Assembly (NCBI GenBank): GCA_002718285.1
Contig: PBAR01000007.1
Span: forward strand, 13,808-77,807
Source: Fidelibacterota bacterium
Lineage (GTDB): Bacteria; Marinisomatota; Marinisomatia; Marinisomatales; UBA1611
Direction of reading: 5' to 3'
Length of the DNA stretch: 64,000 bases
This document shows positions 1-8,004 of the stretch, piece after piece. Each line of letters opens with the position of its first letter. Position 1 is the first letter of the stretch. The notes below the pieces were generated by a model. That model worked only from the letters and a program-made list of their open reading frames with translations. It did no database searches and had not been told where the DNA came from. The translations under genes and the position numbers were made by a program.

Positions 1-211
1 TATAATTCCCATTTTCATTTAGCAAAACCCAGCCAATTATTATAATAACCAAGGAAAAGGCAATACCACCAAAACGTGGAGTAGGATGAATATGAATTTT
101 CCGATCCGATGGATGGTCCATAAAAAAGGTAGGATCCATATATCGTAACAAAAAGCGAGAAAGCCATAGGGTAAGGGCAAACGAAAGCGTGAAATATGAT
201 ATAGTTAGCAT
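1..211 (-). CDS. WecA/TagO/MraY-family glycosyl-1-phosphate transferase, N-terminal part
   Basis: This is the first 70 codons of a gene that runs off the left edge. The translated piece starts with a hydrophobic helix and then shows DRKIHIHPTPRFGGIA, the hallmark of the polyprenyl-phosphate N-acetylhexosamine-1-phosphate transferase family (WecA, TagO, WbpL, MraY relatives), followed by a second membrane helix. Such enzymes load the first sugar phosphate onto undecaprenyl phosphate at the inner membrane. The ATG at 211 is supported by GAGGGAA about 5 bases upstream. It lies downstream of the terminator that ends the neighbouring outer-membrane protein gene, so it may be a separate unit. Which family member it is cannot be decided from the N-terminus. 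It is a second potential initiating transferase besides the one at 2536-3201. Confidence 0.75.
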   Translation of the reverse strand, partial: MLTISYFTLSFALTLWLSRFLLRYMDPTFFMDHPSDRKIHIHPTPRFGGIAFSLVIIIIGWVLLNENGNY

Positions 212-264
212 AAATTCCCTCGAAATATAAACACCCTTATGATATAGTAAAAATTATTCAAAAA

Positions 265-294
265 AAAAAGCGACAAAACAATTTATCGCTTTTT
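265..294 (-). terminator. Rho-independent terminator after the acidic-repeat membrane protein gene
   Basis: On the minus strand AAAAAGCGA pairs with TCGCTTTTT around a 12-base loop, and the right arm runs on into an uninterrupted T tract. It starts about 20 bases after the stop codon at 316. The arms are also A/T flanked on the other side, so weak bidirectional action is possible. Confidence 0.75.
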
Positions 295-315
295 AAAAAA
301 TGAATATTTTATTTT

Positions 316-1002
316 TTAGAAGCCATAATCTAATCGGACACCAACTCCGCCCCAACCAGAAGCATTACCAGGGTCAGCTATTTTTGAGGAATAAAATCCC
401 TCACCTCCAACCAAAATATTAAATGGCAGTCCAAGTGACTTTTTCATGAGCCGTTCAAGGGAAACACCTGCAAAACCTCTAAGTCCCATACCAGCACCAA
501 TATTCCCAGCATGACCTTCTACAAACACAAATTTAGCAAGAGTCAGATTTCCACCAAATCCTATAATACTTGGATCAAAACTATTACTAACACCATCTTC
601 ACCTTCGTATGACCCTGAGTATGATCCAAATGCCATACCTACAGTAAATCGGAGCCCCTCTCCAATTTTAAATCCAAAAGGTGTGGTAATTACAATACTT
701 CCTCCAAATGGAACCGTAGAAAAAGATTCACCAGCAACGAAGCCTGGTGTGGAAGCGATACCCACACTAAAACCTTCTAAAGGGCTTGCAGGGGCTTCTT
801 CAACATATTCGAGGAGTTCTTCTTCACCCACTGAATCATCATCTACTGCCTCTTCTTCTACAACAGCCTCTTCTACATTTGCTTCTTCTACGCTTGCTTC
901 TTCTACATTAGCTTCTTCTACCGCACCTTCATCCTGCGCCAGCACAAACCCAACACCAAATAAAAGGGTAATGAAAATAAAATAAATAGACTTTGTTTTC
1001 AT
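316..1002 (-). CDS. Secreted acidic-repeat protein with outer-membrane beta-barrel-like C-terminus
   Basis: The protein has 228 residues. Residues 1-22 form a clear signal peptide ending in VLA before QDE. Residues about 24-70 are a very acidic low-complexity tract built on a VEEAN/VEEAS/VEEAV five-residue repeat. From about 75 to the end there are alternating hydrophobic and glycine-rich strands, and the chain ends in LDYGF; a terminal aromatic residue is typical of Gram-negative outer-membrane barrels. I read it as a small outer-membrane or periplasm-exposed protein of unknown role; I do not recognise a named family. It has its own promoter-like element upstream and a terminator downstream, so it is not part of the polysaccharide operon. 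AAAGGA lies about 8 bases before the ATG at 1002. Confidence 0.7.
   Translation of the reverse strand: MKTKSIYFIFITLLFGVGFVLAQDEGAVEEANVEEASVEEANVEEAVVEEEAVDDDSVGEEELLEYVEEAPASPLEGFSVGIASTPGFVAGESFSTVPFGGSIVITTPFGFKIGEGLRFTVGMAFGSYSGSYEGEDGVSNSFDPSIIGFGGNLTLAKFVFVEGHAGNIGAGMGLRGFAGVSLERLMKKSLGLPFNILVGGEGFYSSKIADPGNASGWGGVGVRLDYGF
866..925 (-). repeat. 15-bp in-frame tandem repeat coding VEEA pentapeptides
   Basis: Four consecutive 15-base units of the form gcttcttctacattt (plus strand), differing at a few bases, encode the VEEAN/VEEAS repeats of the protein at 316-1002. Flanking sequence is also Glu/Val/Ala/Asp biased. Unit number could vary by slippage without frameshift because 15 is a multiple of 3. 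Confidence 0.8.
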
Positions 1003-1040
1003 ATTTTAATCCTTTCTTGTAAAATGAATCAAATTCGACC

Positions 1041-1070
1041 CAAACTTATGAATATTTTTCCCAGTAACAA
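1041..1070 (-). promoter_or_regulatory. Bacteroidota-like promoter element (TTG-N19-TAnnTTTG)
   Basis: On the minus strand TTG (1070-1068) is followed after exactly 19 bases by TAAGTTTG (1048-1041). This matches the TTG/TAnnTTTG consensus known for Bacteroidota housekeeping sigma factors. It would start transcription about 33 bases before the ATG at 1002. The match was found by eye, and AT-rich DNA gives chance matches, so this is moderate evidence only. Confidence 0.4.
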
Positions 1071-1225
1071 AAAGATTTAATGAATTGATTTTTGTGAAAA
1101 GATTTTATTGATTTTCGCTTTTTTACTACGATTTATTATCAGGTTTAGAAAAAAAGTATATTTTTATAAAAAATCAAATTCAGTTGGCTCTTAAATATTT
1201 ATGGTACGTAATCTATTTGAACAGA

Positions 1226-2524
1226 TTAAATCGCGATATCAAACTCGTGTTTGATATCCAAATTAAAAAAGAATCCTAGTTTAAGTTTTTCTATCAAACC
1301 ATTCGCAATTTCATAAGGAAAAGGTATATTTGTATAACCTGTTTTTAGTGATGCAAATTTTATATTGTATGTTAAAGATGATTCGAACATATGAAAGACT
1401 TTTACTGGTGGTGTGGGATAAAGGTCAAATAATGTATTAAAATTTGCAGATTTTGTCTGGATGCTGTTACTACCTTTCTCCATCCAAATATATTCTATAC
1501 TAATTTTTAAAATATCTTGTTTTATCCAAGAATTAGCTTGAAATCTGAGAGATTGCAAATCACCACCAAATGGATACCCAATCGAATGCCCTCGATTTTG
1601 CCAGGTAGTAAATTGACCTCGATCAGAATGAATATAAGTCCATGAATCAATTTTTGTATAATCAATTAACCATTTTAAAATGCTATCTATAAATAATAAT
1701 TCACCCTTTAATCCCAATTTCCATCCTAACATATTTTGTACTGGATCTTCACGATATTGGAAATCATCAATTATAATTTCACCATAAAAGCTTATGTTTT
1801 TATTATGTTTATAAATAGAAACAATATAAATCATAAAATTATCATTATTAAAATTATTTATACTTAAATCATCACCATCTGGATGTATGGATATATATGG
1901 TATTAGAGGATTTAAATACATTAAATCCACAGATCTATTTTCTCCAGTAAAAATAACCTGTTCACCAATTATTAGAGTTAATCTATCATTCAACCTTGAA
2001 AAAGATAAATCATGCCCTGCAATAAATCTCTTTATTCGTTTTTGTTCCCATTTTTCGGATCCTAATTGACCGACAAAGAATTGACCTGAAACTTTTTTAA
2101 AGTTTAAATTAAATCTAAATTGATCATATGCTGGAAACTGAAAATTATGTATAATTGAATTTTTAATTCCATTGTCTATAGAAATTTTTTTCCTTCCTAG
2201 CATAAATGACCAATTCATAGAAGTAAATTTTATATAAGCTTGTGTAAATCTCCCATTAACCCCCAATCTTGAAAAATCAGTACCTAGGAGTTGTTTGCCA
2301 ACAGTTTTTTCAATGACTGAAGGTTCTGAAATAATTGACCAGTTATCACTGTTAAATGACATAAATCCACGAACATATTTATAATTATAATATGGAGAAT
2401 TGGAAATAAGAAAATCAACAGATGAAAATAAATTCCGTGATTTACTATCACCAAATAATATTGAAGAACTAACAATAAATGATAGTGATAAAATTAGCAA
2501 AAAATAAAAACTGGATTTTTTCAA
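1226..2524 (-). CDS. Putative outer-membrane capsule-assembly (Wzi-like) beta-barrel protein
   Basis: The protein has 432 residues with an N-terminal signal peptide (hydrophobic residues about 5-25 ending SSSILFG). The rest is rich in amphipathic strands with many aromatic residues, for example AYIKFTSMNWSFMLGRKK near residue 100. The overall look, length and strand pattern fit the Wzi-type capsule assembly family, which helps anchor or organise surface polysaccharide at the outer membrane. The assignment rests on general pattern, not on a decisive motif. It is the last gene of the long minus-strand run, 11 bases after the phosphoglycosyl transferase gene, which supports a role in surface display of the product. 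The alternative is a generic porin-like barrel. Confidence 0.5.
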   Translation of the reverse strand: MKKSSFYFLLILSLSFIVSSSILFGDSKSRNLFSSVDFLISNSPYYNYKYVRGFMSFNSDNWSIISEPSVIEKTVGKQLLGTDFSRLGVNGRFTQAYIKFTSMNWSFMLGRKKISIDNGIKNSIIHNFQFPAYDQFRFNLNFKKVSGQFFVGQLGSEKWEQKRIKRFIAGHDLSFSRLNDRLTLIIGEQVIFTGENRSVDLMYLNPLIPYISIHPDGDDLSINNFNNDNFMIYIVSIYKHNKNISFYGEIIIDDFQYREDPVQNMLGWKLGLKGELLFIDSILKWLIDYTKIDSWTYIHSDRGQFTTWQNRGHSIGYPFGGDLQSLRFQANSWIKQDILKISIEYIWMEKGSNSIQTKSANFNTLFDLYPTPPVKVFHMFESSLTYNIKFASLKTGYTNIPFPYEIANGLIEKLKLGFFFNLDIKHEFDIAI

Positions 2525-2535
2525 ATAATTAACAA

Positions 2536-3201
2536 CTATTTAGGGTTAAATATGGGATGTTTAGGTAAACCTCTGAAAAAATAATTATATATTTTAAAAT
2601 TAGGCATGAATACAGAAAAAATAGTTGCTATTATTAACAAGAAATCAGTGATAACAGACTGGTTTTTACAATACCATAATTCTAGTTCTCCCTTATAGGG
2701 AGCAATTTCTTTTTGGTAATACTCTAAATTTTTTTGGTGATCATTATTAAAGTATTTTTCTTCAGATCTGAAAATAATAGATGAAATACCACTTAAACCA
2801 GGTTTGTTTTTAGAAATAATATTTTTTATATCATCATCATAAAAGTTAAAATGTTCGCTTACAGTAGGTCTTCGACCAATAATACTCATATCTCCTAATA
2901 AAACATTAATTAACTGAGGTAGTTCATTAATCTTATATTTTCGTAATATTCTCCCAAAGGGTAAAACACGTGGATCATTTTTTAAAGTGATATTACCACC
3001 AACCATATCGGGGCTATTTTTTAGCATAGTGGCAAATTTTAACAGATTAAATGGAATATTATTTTGGCCAATTCGTTTTTGCTCATAAAAAATAAATCCC
3101 TCTCCTGTCAATTTTAAAATCATGATTACAGGTATAAGTAAAGGCGTTAGAACAATTATAGCAATTGAGCATAGAATAATATCAATAACTCGTTTCAGCA
3201 T
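2536..3201 (-). CDS. Polyprenyl phosphate phosphoglycosyl transferase (bacterial sugar transferase, PglC/WcaJ type)
   Basis: The 221-residue protein matches the monotopic phosphoglycosyl transferase family, which transfers a sugar-1-phosphate from an NDP-sugar to undecaprenyl phosphate and so starts the repeat unit. Visible landmarks are the N-terminal KRVIDI plus re-entrant helix (about 1-35), FYEQKRIGQN, NDPRVLPFGRILRK, GDMSIIGRRP and KPGLSG. The catalytic Asp-Glu dyad region reads INELPQL, with Asn where Asp is usual, and the GPRP motif is GRRP. The Asn form occurs in some family members as far as I recall, so activity is not excluded. Its start overlaps the preceding dehydratase gene by one base (TAATG), which suggests translational coupling and that the dehydratase product feeds it. 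Confidence 0.88.
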   Translation of the reverse strand: MLKRVIDIILCSIAIIVLTPLLIPVIMILKLTGEGFIFYEQKRIGQNNIPFNLLKFATMLKNSPDMVGGNITLKNDPRVLPFGRILRKYKINELPQLINVLLGDMSIIGRRPTVSEHFNFYDDDIKNIISKNKPGLSGISSIIFRSEEKYFNNDHQKNLEYYQKEIAPYKGELELWYCKNQSVITDFLLIIATIFSVFMPNFKIYNYFFRGLPKHPIFNPK

Positions 3202-4391
3202 TACATTTTATCATCAAGATATTTATTGGTTTCTATATGTTTAAAATTTGGGACAAATTCATCGAATAGTTGTATAATGTCCTTTTTAAACCAATTCTTC
3301 TTTGACTTAATCATTTCTACTTTTTTTAAAAAATAGTCCAATTTTTGTTTATTAAACTTTAATTCATTTTTAATTATACCTATGTTATTGAATCGGCTAA
3401 AATCAATCCTTTCATCTTCTGTAAAAAATTCTTCAAAATCTTTCTCACCAGTTGTATCACTCTTAAAAAAATAGCACGGCCATCTTTTGTTTTTTAAAAC
3501 AGAATGAACATTTCTCCTAGCTTCATCTTCTGATTTACAGATTAATGGTTTATAACCAAGTTGATTTAAATATTTAATTGCAATTTGGCGGAATGAAATA
3601 AGATTTAGTTCCGCATTTAATTTCGGGAAAAAAATTTCTTTATTTTTTCCAAGTAAGCCTGATAGCAGACATAATTCACCAGCCTCACTAGGAACCAAAA
3701 AATAGCGCCTTATATCAGATGGAGCCGAGAGAGGTTGTTTTTTTTGTATTCGTTGATTAAAACCGTAAAGTAAACTTCCATCAGAAAATGCCACATTAGC
3801 AAATCGAGCAGTGGATATATCAATATAATTACTTTTCTGCATTAAGTAATATTCCATAATTCTTTTAGATGCCCCCATCATACTTACTGGATTTGCAGCT
3901 TTATCTGTCGAAACACAAAAATATTTTTTCACACCATTATTTATTGATTGATCAATAGTATTAATTGTATTTACAATATTTACATTAATCATCCTCATAA
4001 GTGTATATGGGTCGCTTTCACTTCTAACATGTTTTAAAGCTGAAAGATTAAATATATAATTGAATCTACCGTTTTCTTTTATGTATTGTTCATATTCTTT
4101 AGAACCTATATCCAATGCAAATGTTTTGAATTCTCCTTTTATATAGCCAGAAGAACTTCGCAGGTCTCTAACTACTTCAACCAAATTATTTTCACTTATA
4201 TCTACTAGGTGGAGTTTTTTGGGGTTTCTTTGAAAAATTTCTTTTGTAAGTGCTTGCCCGATTGATCCAGCTGCACCTAGTACCAAGAATGAACTTTTTT
4301 CAATTATTTTCGAAAGTTCTTTATTATACTTAAAGATATCATCAGAGAATAATCCTTTTTTTCTTCCAATTAACTCAAAAATATTCATCAT
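3201..4391 (-). CDS. NDP-sugar 4,6-dehydratase, CapD/FlaA1-like short form
   Basis: This 396-residue extended SDR shows the nucleotide loop GAAGSIGQ (about 39-46), then NLSALKHVRSESDPY, then STDKAANPVSMMGASKR. The last stretch has the Ser-Met-Lys arrangement seen in WbpM/CapD in place of Ser-Tyr-Lys. These enzymes act on UDP-GlcNAc to give 4-keto-6-deoxy sugars on the way to QuiNAc, FucNAc or bacillosamine-like residues. The C-terminal part carries SDTTGEKDFEEFF, a tail seen in the short cytosolic form, and the membrane domains of the long form are missing. It overlaps the phosphoglycosyl transferase by one base. The next SDR upstream (4475-5377) could be the partner ketoreductase, as in WbpM/WbpV pairs. 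The exact substrate is inferred. Confidence 0.82.
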   Translation of the reverse strand: MMNIFELIGRKKGLFSDDIFKYNKELSKIIEKSSFLVLGAAGSIGQALTKEIFQRNPKKLHLVDISENNLVEVVRDLRSSSGYIKGEFKTFALDIGSKEYEQYIKENGRFNYIFNLSALKHVRSESDPYTLMRMINVNIVNTINTIDQSINNGVKKYFCVSTDKAANPVSMMGASKRIMEYYLMQKSNYIDISTARFANVAFSDGSLLYGFNQRIQKKQPLSAPSDIRRYFLVPSEAGELCLLSGLLGKNKEIFFPKLNAELNLISFRQIAIKYLNQLGYKPLICKSEDEARRNVHSVLKNKRWPCYFFKSDTTGEKDFEEFFTEDERIDFSRFNNIGIIKNELKFNKQKLDYFLKKVEMIKSKKNWFKKDIIQLFDEFVPNFKHIETNKYLDDKM

Positions 4392-4474
4392 ATGCTATTC
4401 AAATAAATTAATCTCGCTTTTTAAGCCAATTTTGAAATTATAGAAAATTTAATAGTGTTTATATAACATTATTC

Positions 4475-5377
4475 TTAACAATGATCAAATTGAACATCAT
4501 CTATAGTAAAAGGGATATCTATATAGGATCGTATTTTTGTTGATGGGAAAATATTATCAGTTATAAGCTTTATAGAATTTTCTTTTAAAAAAATATTATT
4601 AAACATTTTACCTAACTTATAAATTATTTCTATGAAAAAAACTGGGATATATAATGCCCATTTTGCTTGTTGTGACTGCAATAATTGATTATATGTATAT
4701 TCTTTTGCATCCGATAGATTATAAACCCCTGCTGGCAATTTATCATACATAATATTTTCAACTACTATACCTATATTTTCCAAATTGCATAAGGATAATT
4801 TTTTAGAACCATCACCAATTCTATAAAATAGATGGCCAATCTTTGTGCGGCGAATTATATTTAATTTAATATCTGAACTATAAACTGGTGATAAACGTAA
4901 AATCCATGATTCACTCTTATAGTTATCCCTCAGATATTTTTCTGCTTCTAGTTTAGATATTGCATACGGACTTGATGGCTCTTGAACTGATTCTTCACTA
5001 TAAATTTTTTGCTGATATTTTTCACCATAAACTGCTATAGTGCTAGCAAAAATAATTTTCTTAACTCTTTTATTATTTTCTTCTAATGCTGAAAGCAGAT
5101 TTATCAATGTTCCACTATTTACTTTCTTAAATTTTTTTAAATCCTTCCCTTTGCCTTTTGAATGAGCTAGTCCCACTAAAAAAACCAAGACATCAAAGAT
5201 ATTGCAATTTTTAGCAAATTCCTCTACTTTGCTCACATCGGTAAGATCTATTTTGGTAAAATCTTTTTTTATTGGACTTTCATGATAACTAATTGATTCC
5301 GTTGGTACTTGCATTTCTAATCGAGAAAATAGCTCTGAACCAATATTACCATTAACACCAGCAATTAATATCCTCAT
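4475..5377 (-). CDS. NAD-dependent epimerase/dehydratase (extended SDR), possible 4-ketoreductase
   Basis: The 300-residue protein begins with a Rossmann motif GVNGNIG (residues 7-13) and has the catalytic YAISK, with Ser/Thr in FASTIAVYG. The length and the position beside a CapD-like dehydratase and an initiating transferase recall the WbpV/WbjF reductases that finish UDP-QuiNAc or UDP-FucNAc. Sequence alone cannot separate an epimerase from a reductase. An 83-base gap separates it from the dehydratase. It lies 38 bases downstream of the hddC-like gene, in the same direction. Confidence 0.75.
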   Translation of the reverse strand: MRILIAGVNGNIGSELFSRLEMQVPTESISYHESPIKKDFTKIDLTDVSKVEEFAKNCNIFDVLVFLVGLAHSKGKGKDLKKFKKVNSGTLINLLSALEENNKRVKKIIFASTIAVYGEKYQQKIYSEESVQEPSSPYAISKLEAEKYLRDNYKSESWILRLSPVYSSDIKLNIIRRTKIGHLFYRIGDGSKKLSLCNLENIGIVVENIMYDKLPAGVYNLSDAKEYTYNQLLQSQQAKWALYIPVFFIEIIYKLGKMFNNIFLKENSIKLITDNIFPSTKIRSYIDIPFTIDDVQFDHC

Positions 5378-5415
5378 TACTTATTTCAAATTATATTTTT
5401 GGTATTATTTTTCAA

Positions 5416-6114
5416 TTACTTAAAGTTTATTGATTTTAATAAGCCAGGTGCTAATAATAGATCTTCAGGGGTGCCGATATCAATAAATAATTCATCGAAA
5501 ATAACAGAACCTATTTTTAAACGAGTTAGATTATCGGCTATAAAATCACTAAACAAAAAAAAATCAACACCATTATATTCATTAAAAATTGTATTCTTGA
5601 TAATACAGATTCCACCATTAATATTTCCATTTTCTTTAAATTCTTTTTCTTTAAACTCGATAACACTTCCATTATCTTTCGTTCTCACAAAACCATATCT
5701 AGAAAAGTTAGACATTGGTTTAAGTGCAATGGTAATATGATTATTATTTGTTATATGACTTTCAAGTAATTGATCAACTGCAATTTCAAAGTAAGTATCA
5801 CCATTTATTACAATTATATTTTCATAAATTGTTTTTCTAAGCGCAGCTTTTATTGCTCCACCTGTGCCTAGAGGCATTTTATCATTTGAATAAGTTATTT
5901 TTATGGAATCATAATTATTATTATAATATTGTTTAATTATTTCACTTTTATGGTATACTGATAAAATTGCGTGCGATATACTATGCTTCTTCAAATAATC
6001 AAATATATAATCCAAAAATGGTCTATTGTTGATTGGAGCCATAGGTTTCGGAATACTTTTTATTTTGCTTTTTAATCGAGTTCCAAATCCACCTGCTAGT
6101 ATAATTGCTTCCAT
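5416..6114 (-). CDS. hddC: D-glycero-alpha-D-manno-heptose 1-phosphate guanylyltransferase-like nucleotidyltransferase
   Basis: The 232-residue nucleotidyltransferase starts MEAIILAGGFGTRL and continues KSIPKPMAPINNRPFLDY, the pattern of HddC and related sugar-1-phosphate guanylyl- or uridylyltransferases. LGTGGAIK and a VINGDTYF metal-binding Asp follow. It would activate heptose-1-phosphate to the NDP-heptose in the cytoplasm. It sits 4 bases after the HddA-like kinase gene, the classic hddA-hddC pair, and a GmhA-like isomerase lies at 24894-25508. The specific nucleotide (GDP) is inferred from the family pairing. Confidence 0.82.
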   Translation of the reverse strand: MEAIILAGGFGTRLKSKIKSIPKPMAPINNRPFLDYIFDYLKKHSISHAILSVYHKSEIIKQYYNNNYDSIKITYSNDKMPLGTGGAIKAALRKTIYENIIVINGDTYFEIAVDQLLESHITNNNHITIALKPMSNFSRYGFVRTKDNGSVIEFKEKEFKENGNINGGICIIKNTIFNEYNGVDFFLFSDFIADNLTRLKIGSVIFDELFIDIGTPEDLLLAPGLLKSINFK

Positions 6115-6118
6115 AATT

Positions 6119-7099
6119 TTAAATAAAACCTTTTAATGAATTTATCACACTAGTACCTAACCCTTCAGTTTTTAAATTAATTGATCGACATTTTAAGGAA
6201 TTTTTGATTGGAGTATGATCAAATGCCATTACAAGCAAGAAACCACCTCCCCCAGCACCAAGTATTTTTCCTCCCAATGCTCCTTTTTTTATTGCTTCTT
6301 CATACATTAACTCAATACTACTATTTGAAATTTTGTTAGACATTTGTTTTTTTAATTGCCAATTATAATTTAATAATTTTCCAACAAGTTCTAAATCTTG
6401 ATTTATAAGAGCAATTTTAAATTCTTCTGTCAGAGAAACCATCTCTTTCATAATATTAACTTTATTTTGTTTTGACATATTCTGTTTTTGTTCCTTCAAA
6501 ACAAAGCTTGCACTCCTATTTGTTCCTGTATAGTATAAACGCATAGTCGATTCAAATTTATTAAGAAAACTTTTATTGATGTTTACTGGTGATATTTCTA
6601 CTTCTTCATTATGATGGAACTTAATATGATTTAAACCGCCGATAGCTGCAGCATATTGGTCTTGCTTGCCAATCGGTTCATTTAATGTGTTAATTTCAAT
6701 CTCACAAGCTTCCTGCGCCAACAGCAATTTTGGTTTGACTATTCCTTTATAAGCATAGAGAGCATGAAGTAAACCTACCGTAAAAGAACTTGACGAACCT
6801 AGACCAGTACCTGATGGTATATCAGCGAAACTTGCTATTTCAATACCGCGATCTATTCCGACCCTTTTAATACACTCTTTGATAATTGGATGATTTATAT
6901 CATCAATAGATTCCACATCTTCAGTCTTCGAATATTTTAAACGAATTTTTTCATGGAAATAAGGATGTATAATAATATACATATATCTATCTATAGAAGT
7001 ACTTATAACTGCACCATAGTTATTAAAATTATAATATTCTTTTAAATCTGACCCACCCCCAATAAAGCTTACTCTGAATGGAGTTCTTGAAATAATCAT
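6119..7099 (-). CDS. hddA: D-glycero-alpha-D-manno-heptose 7-phosphate kinase-like GHMP kinase
   Basis: This 326-residue GHMP-superfamily kinase has the N-terminal RTPFRVSFIGGGSDL, the ATP-binding PSGTGLGSSSSF motif (about 93-104) and the C-terminal GALGGKILGAGGGGF motif. This signature set is typical of HddA, which phosphorylates D,D-heptose-7-phosphate at C1 for GDP-heptose synthesis. Its length is normal for the family. It is 4 bases ahead of the HddC-like gene and follows a glycosyltransferase gene by 27 bases. A related L-fucose kinase-like GHMP enzyme is the main alternative, but the hddC and gmhA partners favour heptose. Confidence 0.83.
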   Translation of the reverse strand: MIISRTPFRVSFIGGGSDLKEYYNFNNYGAVISTSIDRYMYIIIHPYFHEKIRLKYSKTEDVESIDDINHPIIKECIKRVGIDRGIEIASFADIPSGTGLGSSSSFTVGLLHALYAYKGIVKPKLLLAQEACEIEINTLNEPIGKQDQYAAAIGGLNHIKFHHNEEVEISPVNINKSFLNKFESTMRLYYTGTNRSASFVLKEQKQNMSKQNKVNIMKEMVSLTEEFKIALINQDLELVGKLLNYNWQLKKQMSNKISNSSIELMYEEAIKKGALGGKILGAGGGGFLLVMAFDHTPIKNSLKCRSINLKTEGLGTSVINSLKGFI

Positions 7100-7126
7100 T
7101 ACTTAGTTAATATTATATTTCATTAA

Positions 7127-7963
7127 TTAGGAAATATTTTTTGATTTAATTTTTTTTATATAATGAACAATTCTGGTTTTTAACAGAATAGATAGATAGC
7201 GATCTGGTATTAAATGAATTATATAGAAAAATACTAATGCAACGATTCTAAGCCTAAATGGCCAAATACTTTTACTATGCTTTTTCATTACAAAAAAATA
7301 GTTTCTATAATGTTCCCTACCTCGCTTAAAGTTTTCATCATCTGGGGTCCTATAGTAAACTAATTTTTCTTGAATATTATGCATTTCTTTATGATGGGAT
7401 AAAAATCGTAACCATAATTCTAAATCTTCAGCTTTATTTAAATTCTCATCAAATAGGCCCACATCATTCAAATCATTCCTTTTGAACATTACAGAACTAT
7501 TTGCAATAGGCATTTTGAATAAAAAATTTTTCCTAATTTCCGAATTAAGCTCAGGATATGTTCTTTCACCAATTATTTTATCTTTTAAACTAACTAAATA
7601 AAGATTTGTACCAATAACACTGGTGCGAATATTATCTTCTAGAAACATAATCTGTTTTTTAAACTTATCGGGGTGATAGAAATCATCACTATCAACTATT
7701 GCAATATATTTACTTTGACTATTTACTATTCCATAATTTCTTGATGATGAAACACCTGGCTTGTTATCATTAATCAGTAAATTAATTTTATCATTTTGAT
7801 TATTTAGTGAATCTAGATAAAGAAAGTTTTTATCTTTGTTAGAATCAATTATTACAAATACTTGAAAATCTTGAAATGTTTGATTGATTAAACTATTGAT
7901 GCATTTTTTTAAAAATAAAATATTCTCATCTTTAGTTGCCATTATAATCGAGAGCAATGGCAT
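7127..7963 (-). CDS. GT2-family glycosyltransferase
   Basis: The 278-residue protein has the GT-A opening PLLSIIMATKDENILFLKKC, with INSLINQTFQDFQVFVI, then the DxD-type IVDSDDFYHPDKF near residue 97. It also has the acceptor-side NKAEDLELWLRFL typical of family 2 transferases. It would add one sugar of the repeat unit at the cytoplasmic face. A hydrophobic segment near residues 235-255 may attach it to the membrane. It lies between a radical SAM gene and hddA. Donor and linkage cannot be told from sequence. Confidence 0.88.
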   Translation of the reverse strand: MPLLSIIMATKDENILFLKKCINSLINQTFQDFQVFVIIDSNKDKNFLYLDSLNNQNDKINLLINDNKPGVSSSRNYGIVNSQSKYIAIVDSDDFYHPDKFKKQIMFLEDNIRTSVIGTNLYLVSLKDKIIGERTYPELNSEIRKNFLFKMPIANSSVMFKRNDLNDVGLFDENLNKAEDLELWLRFLSHHKEMHNIQEKLVYYRTPDDENFKRGREHYRNYFFVMKKHSKSIWPFRLRIVALVFFYIIHLIPDRYLSILLKTRIVHYIKKIKSKNIS

Positions 7964-8004
7964 ATCAAATACTAATTGAATAAAAAAATTAAATATCCAA
8001 GAAA

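Noticed and set aside
866..925. CRISPR-like array
   Set aside because: The units are contiguous 15-base coding repeats with no spacers.
683..985. Ser/Thr-rich plus-strand frame of 100 codons
   Set aside because: It is the mirror of the VEEA repeat on the minus strand; the opposite strand has a signal peptide and ribosome site and is the real gene.
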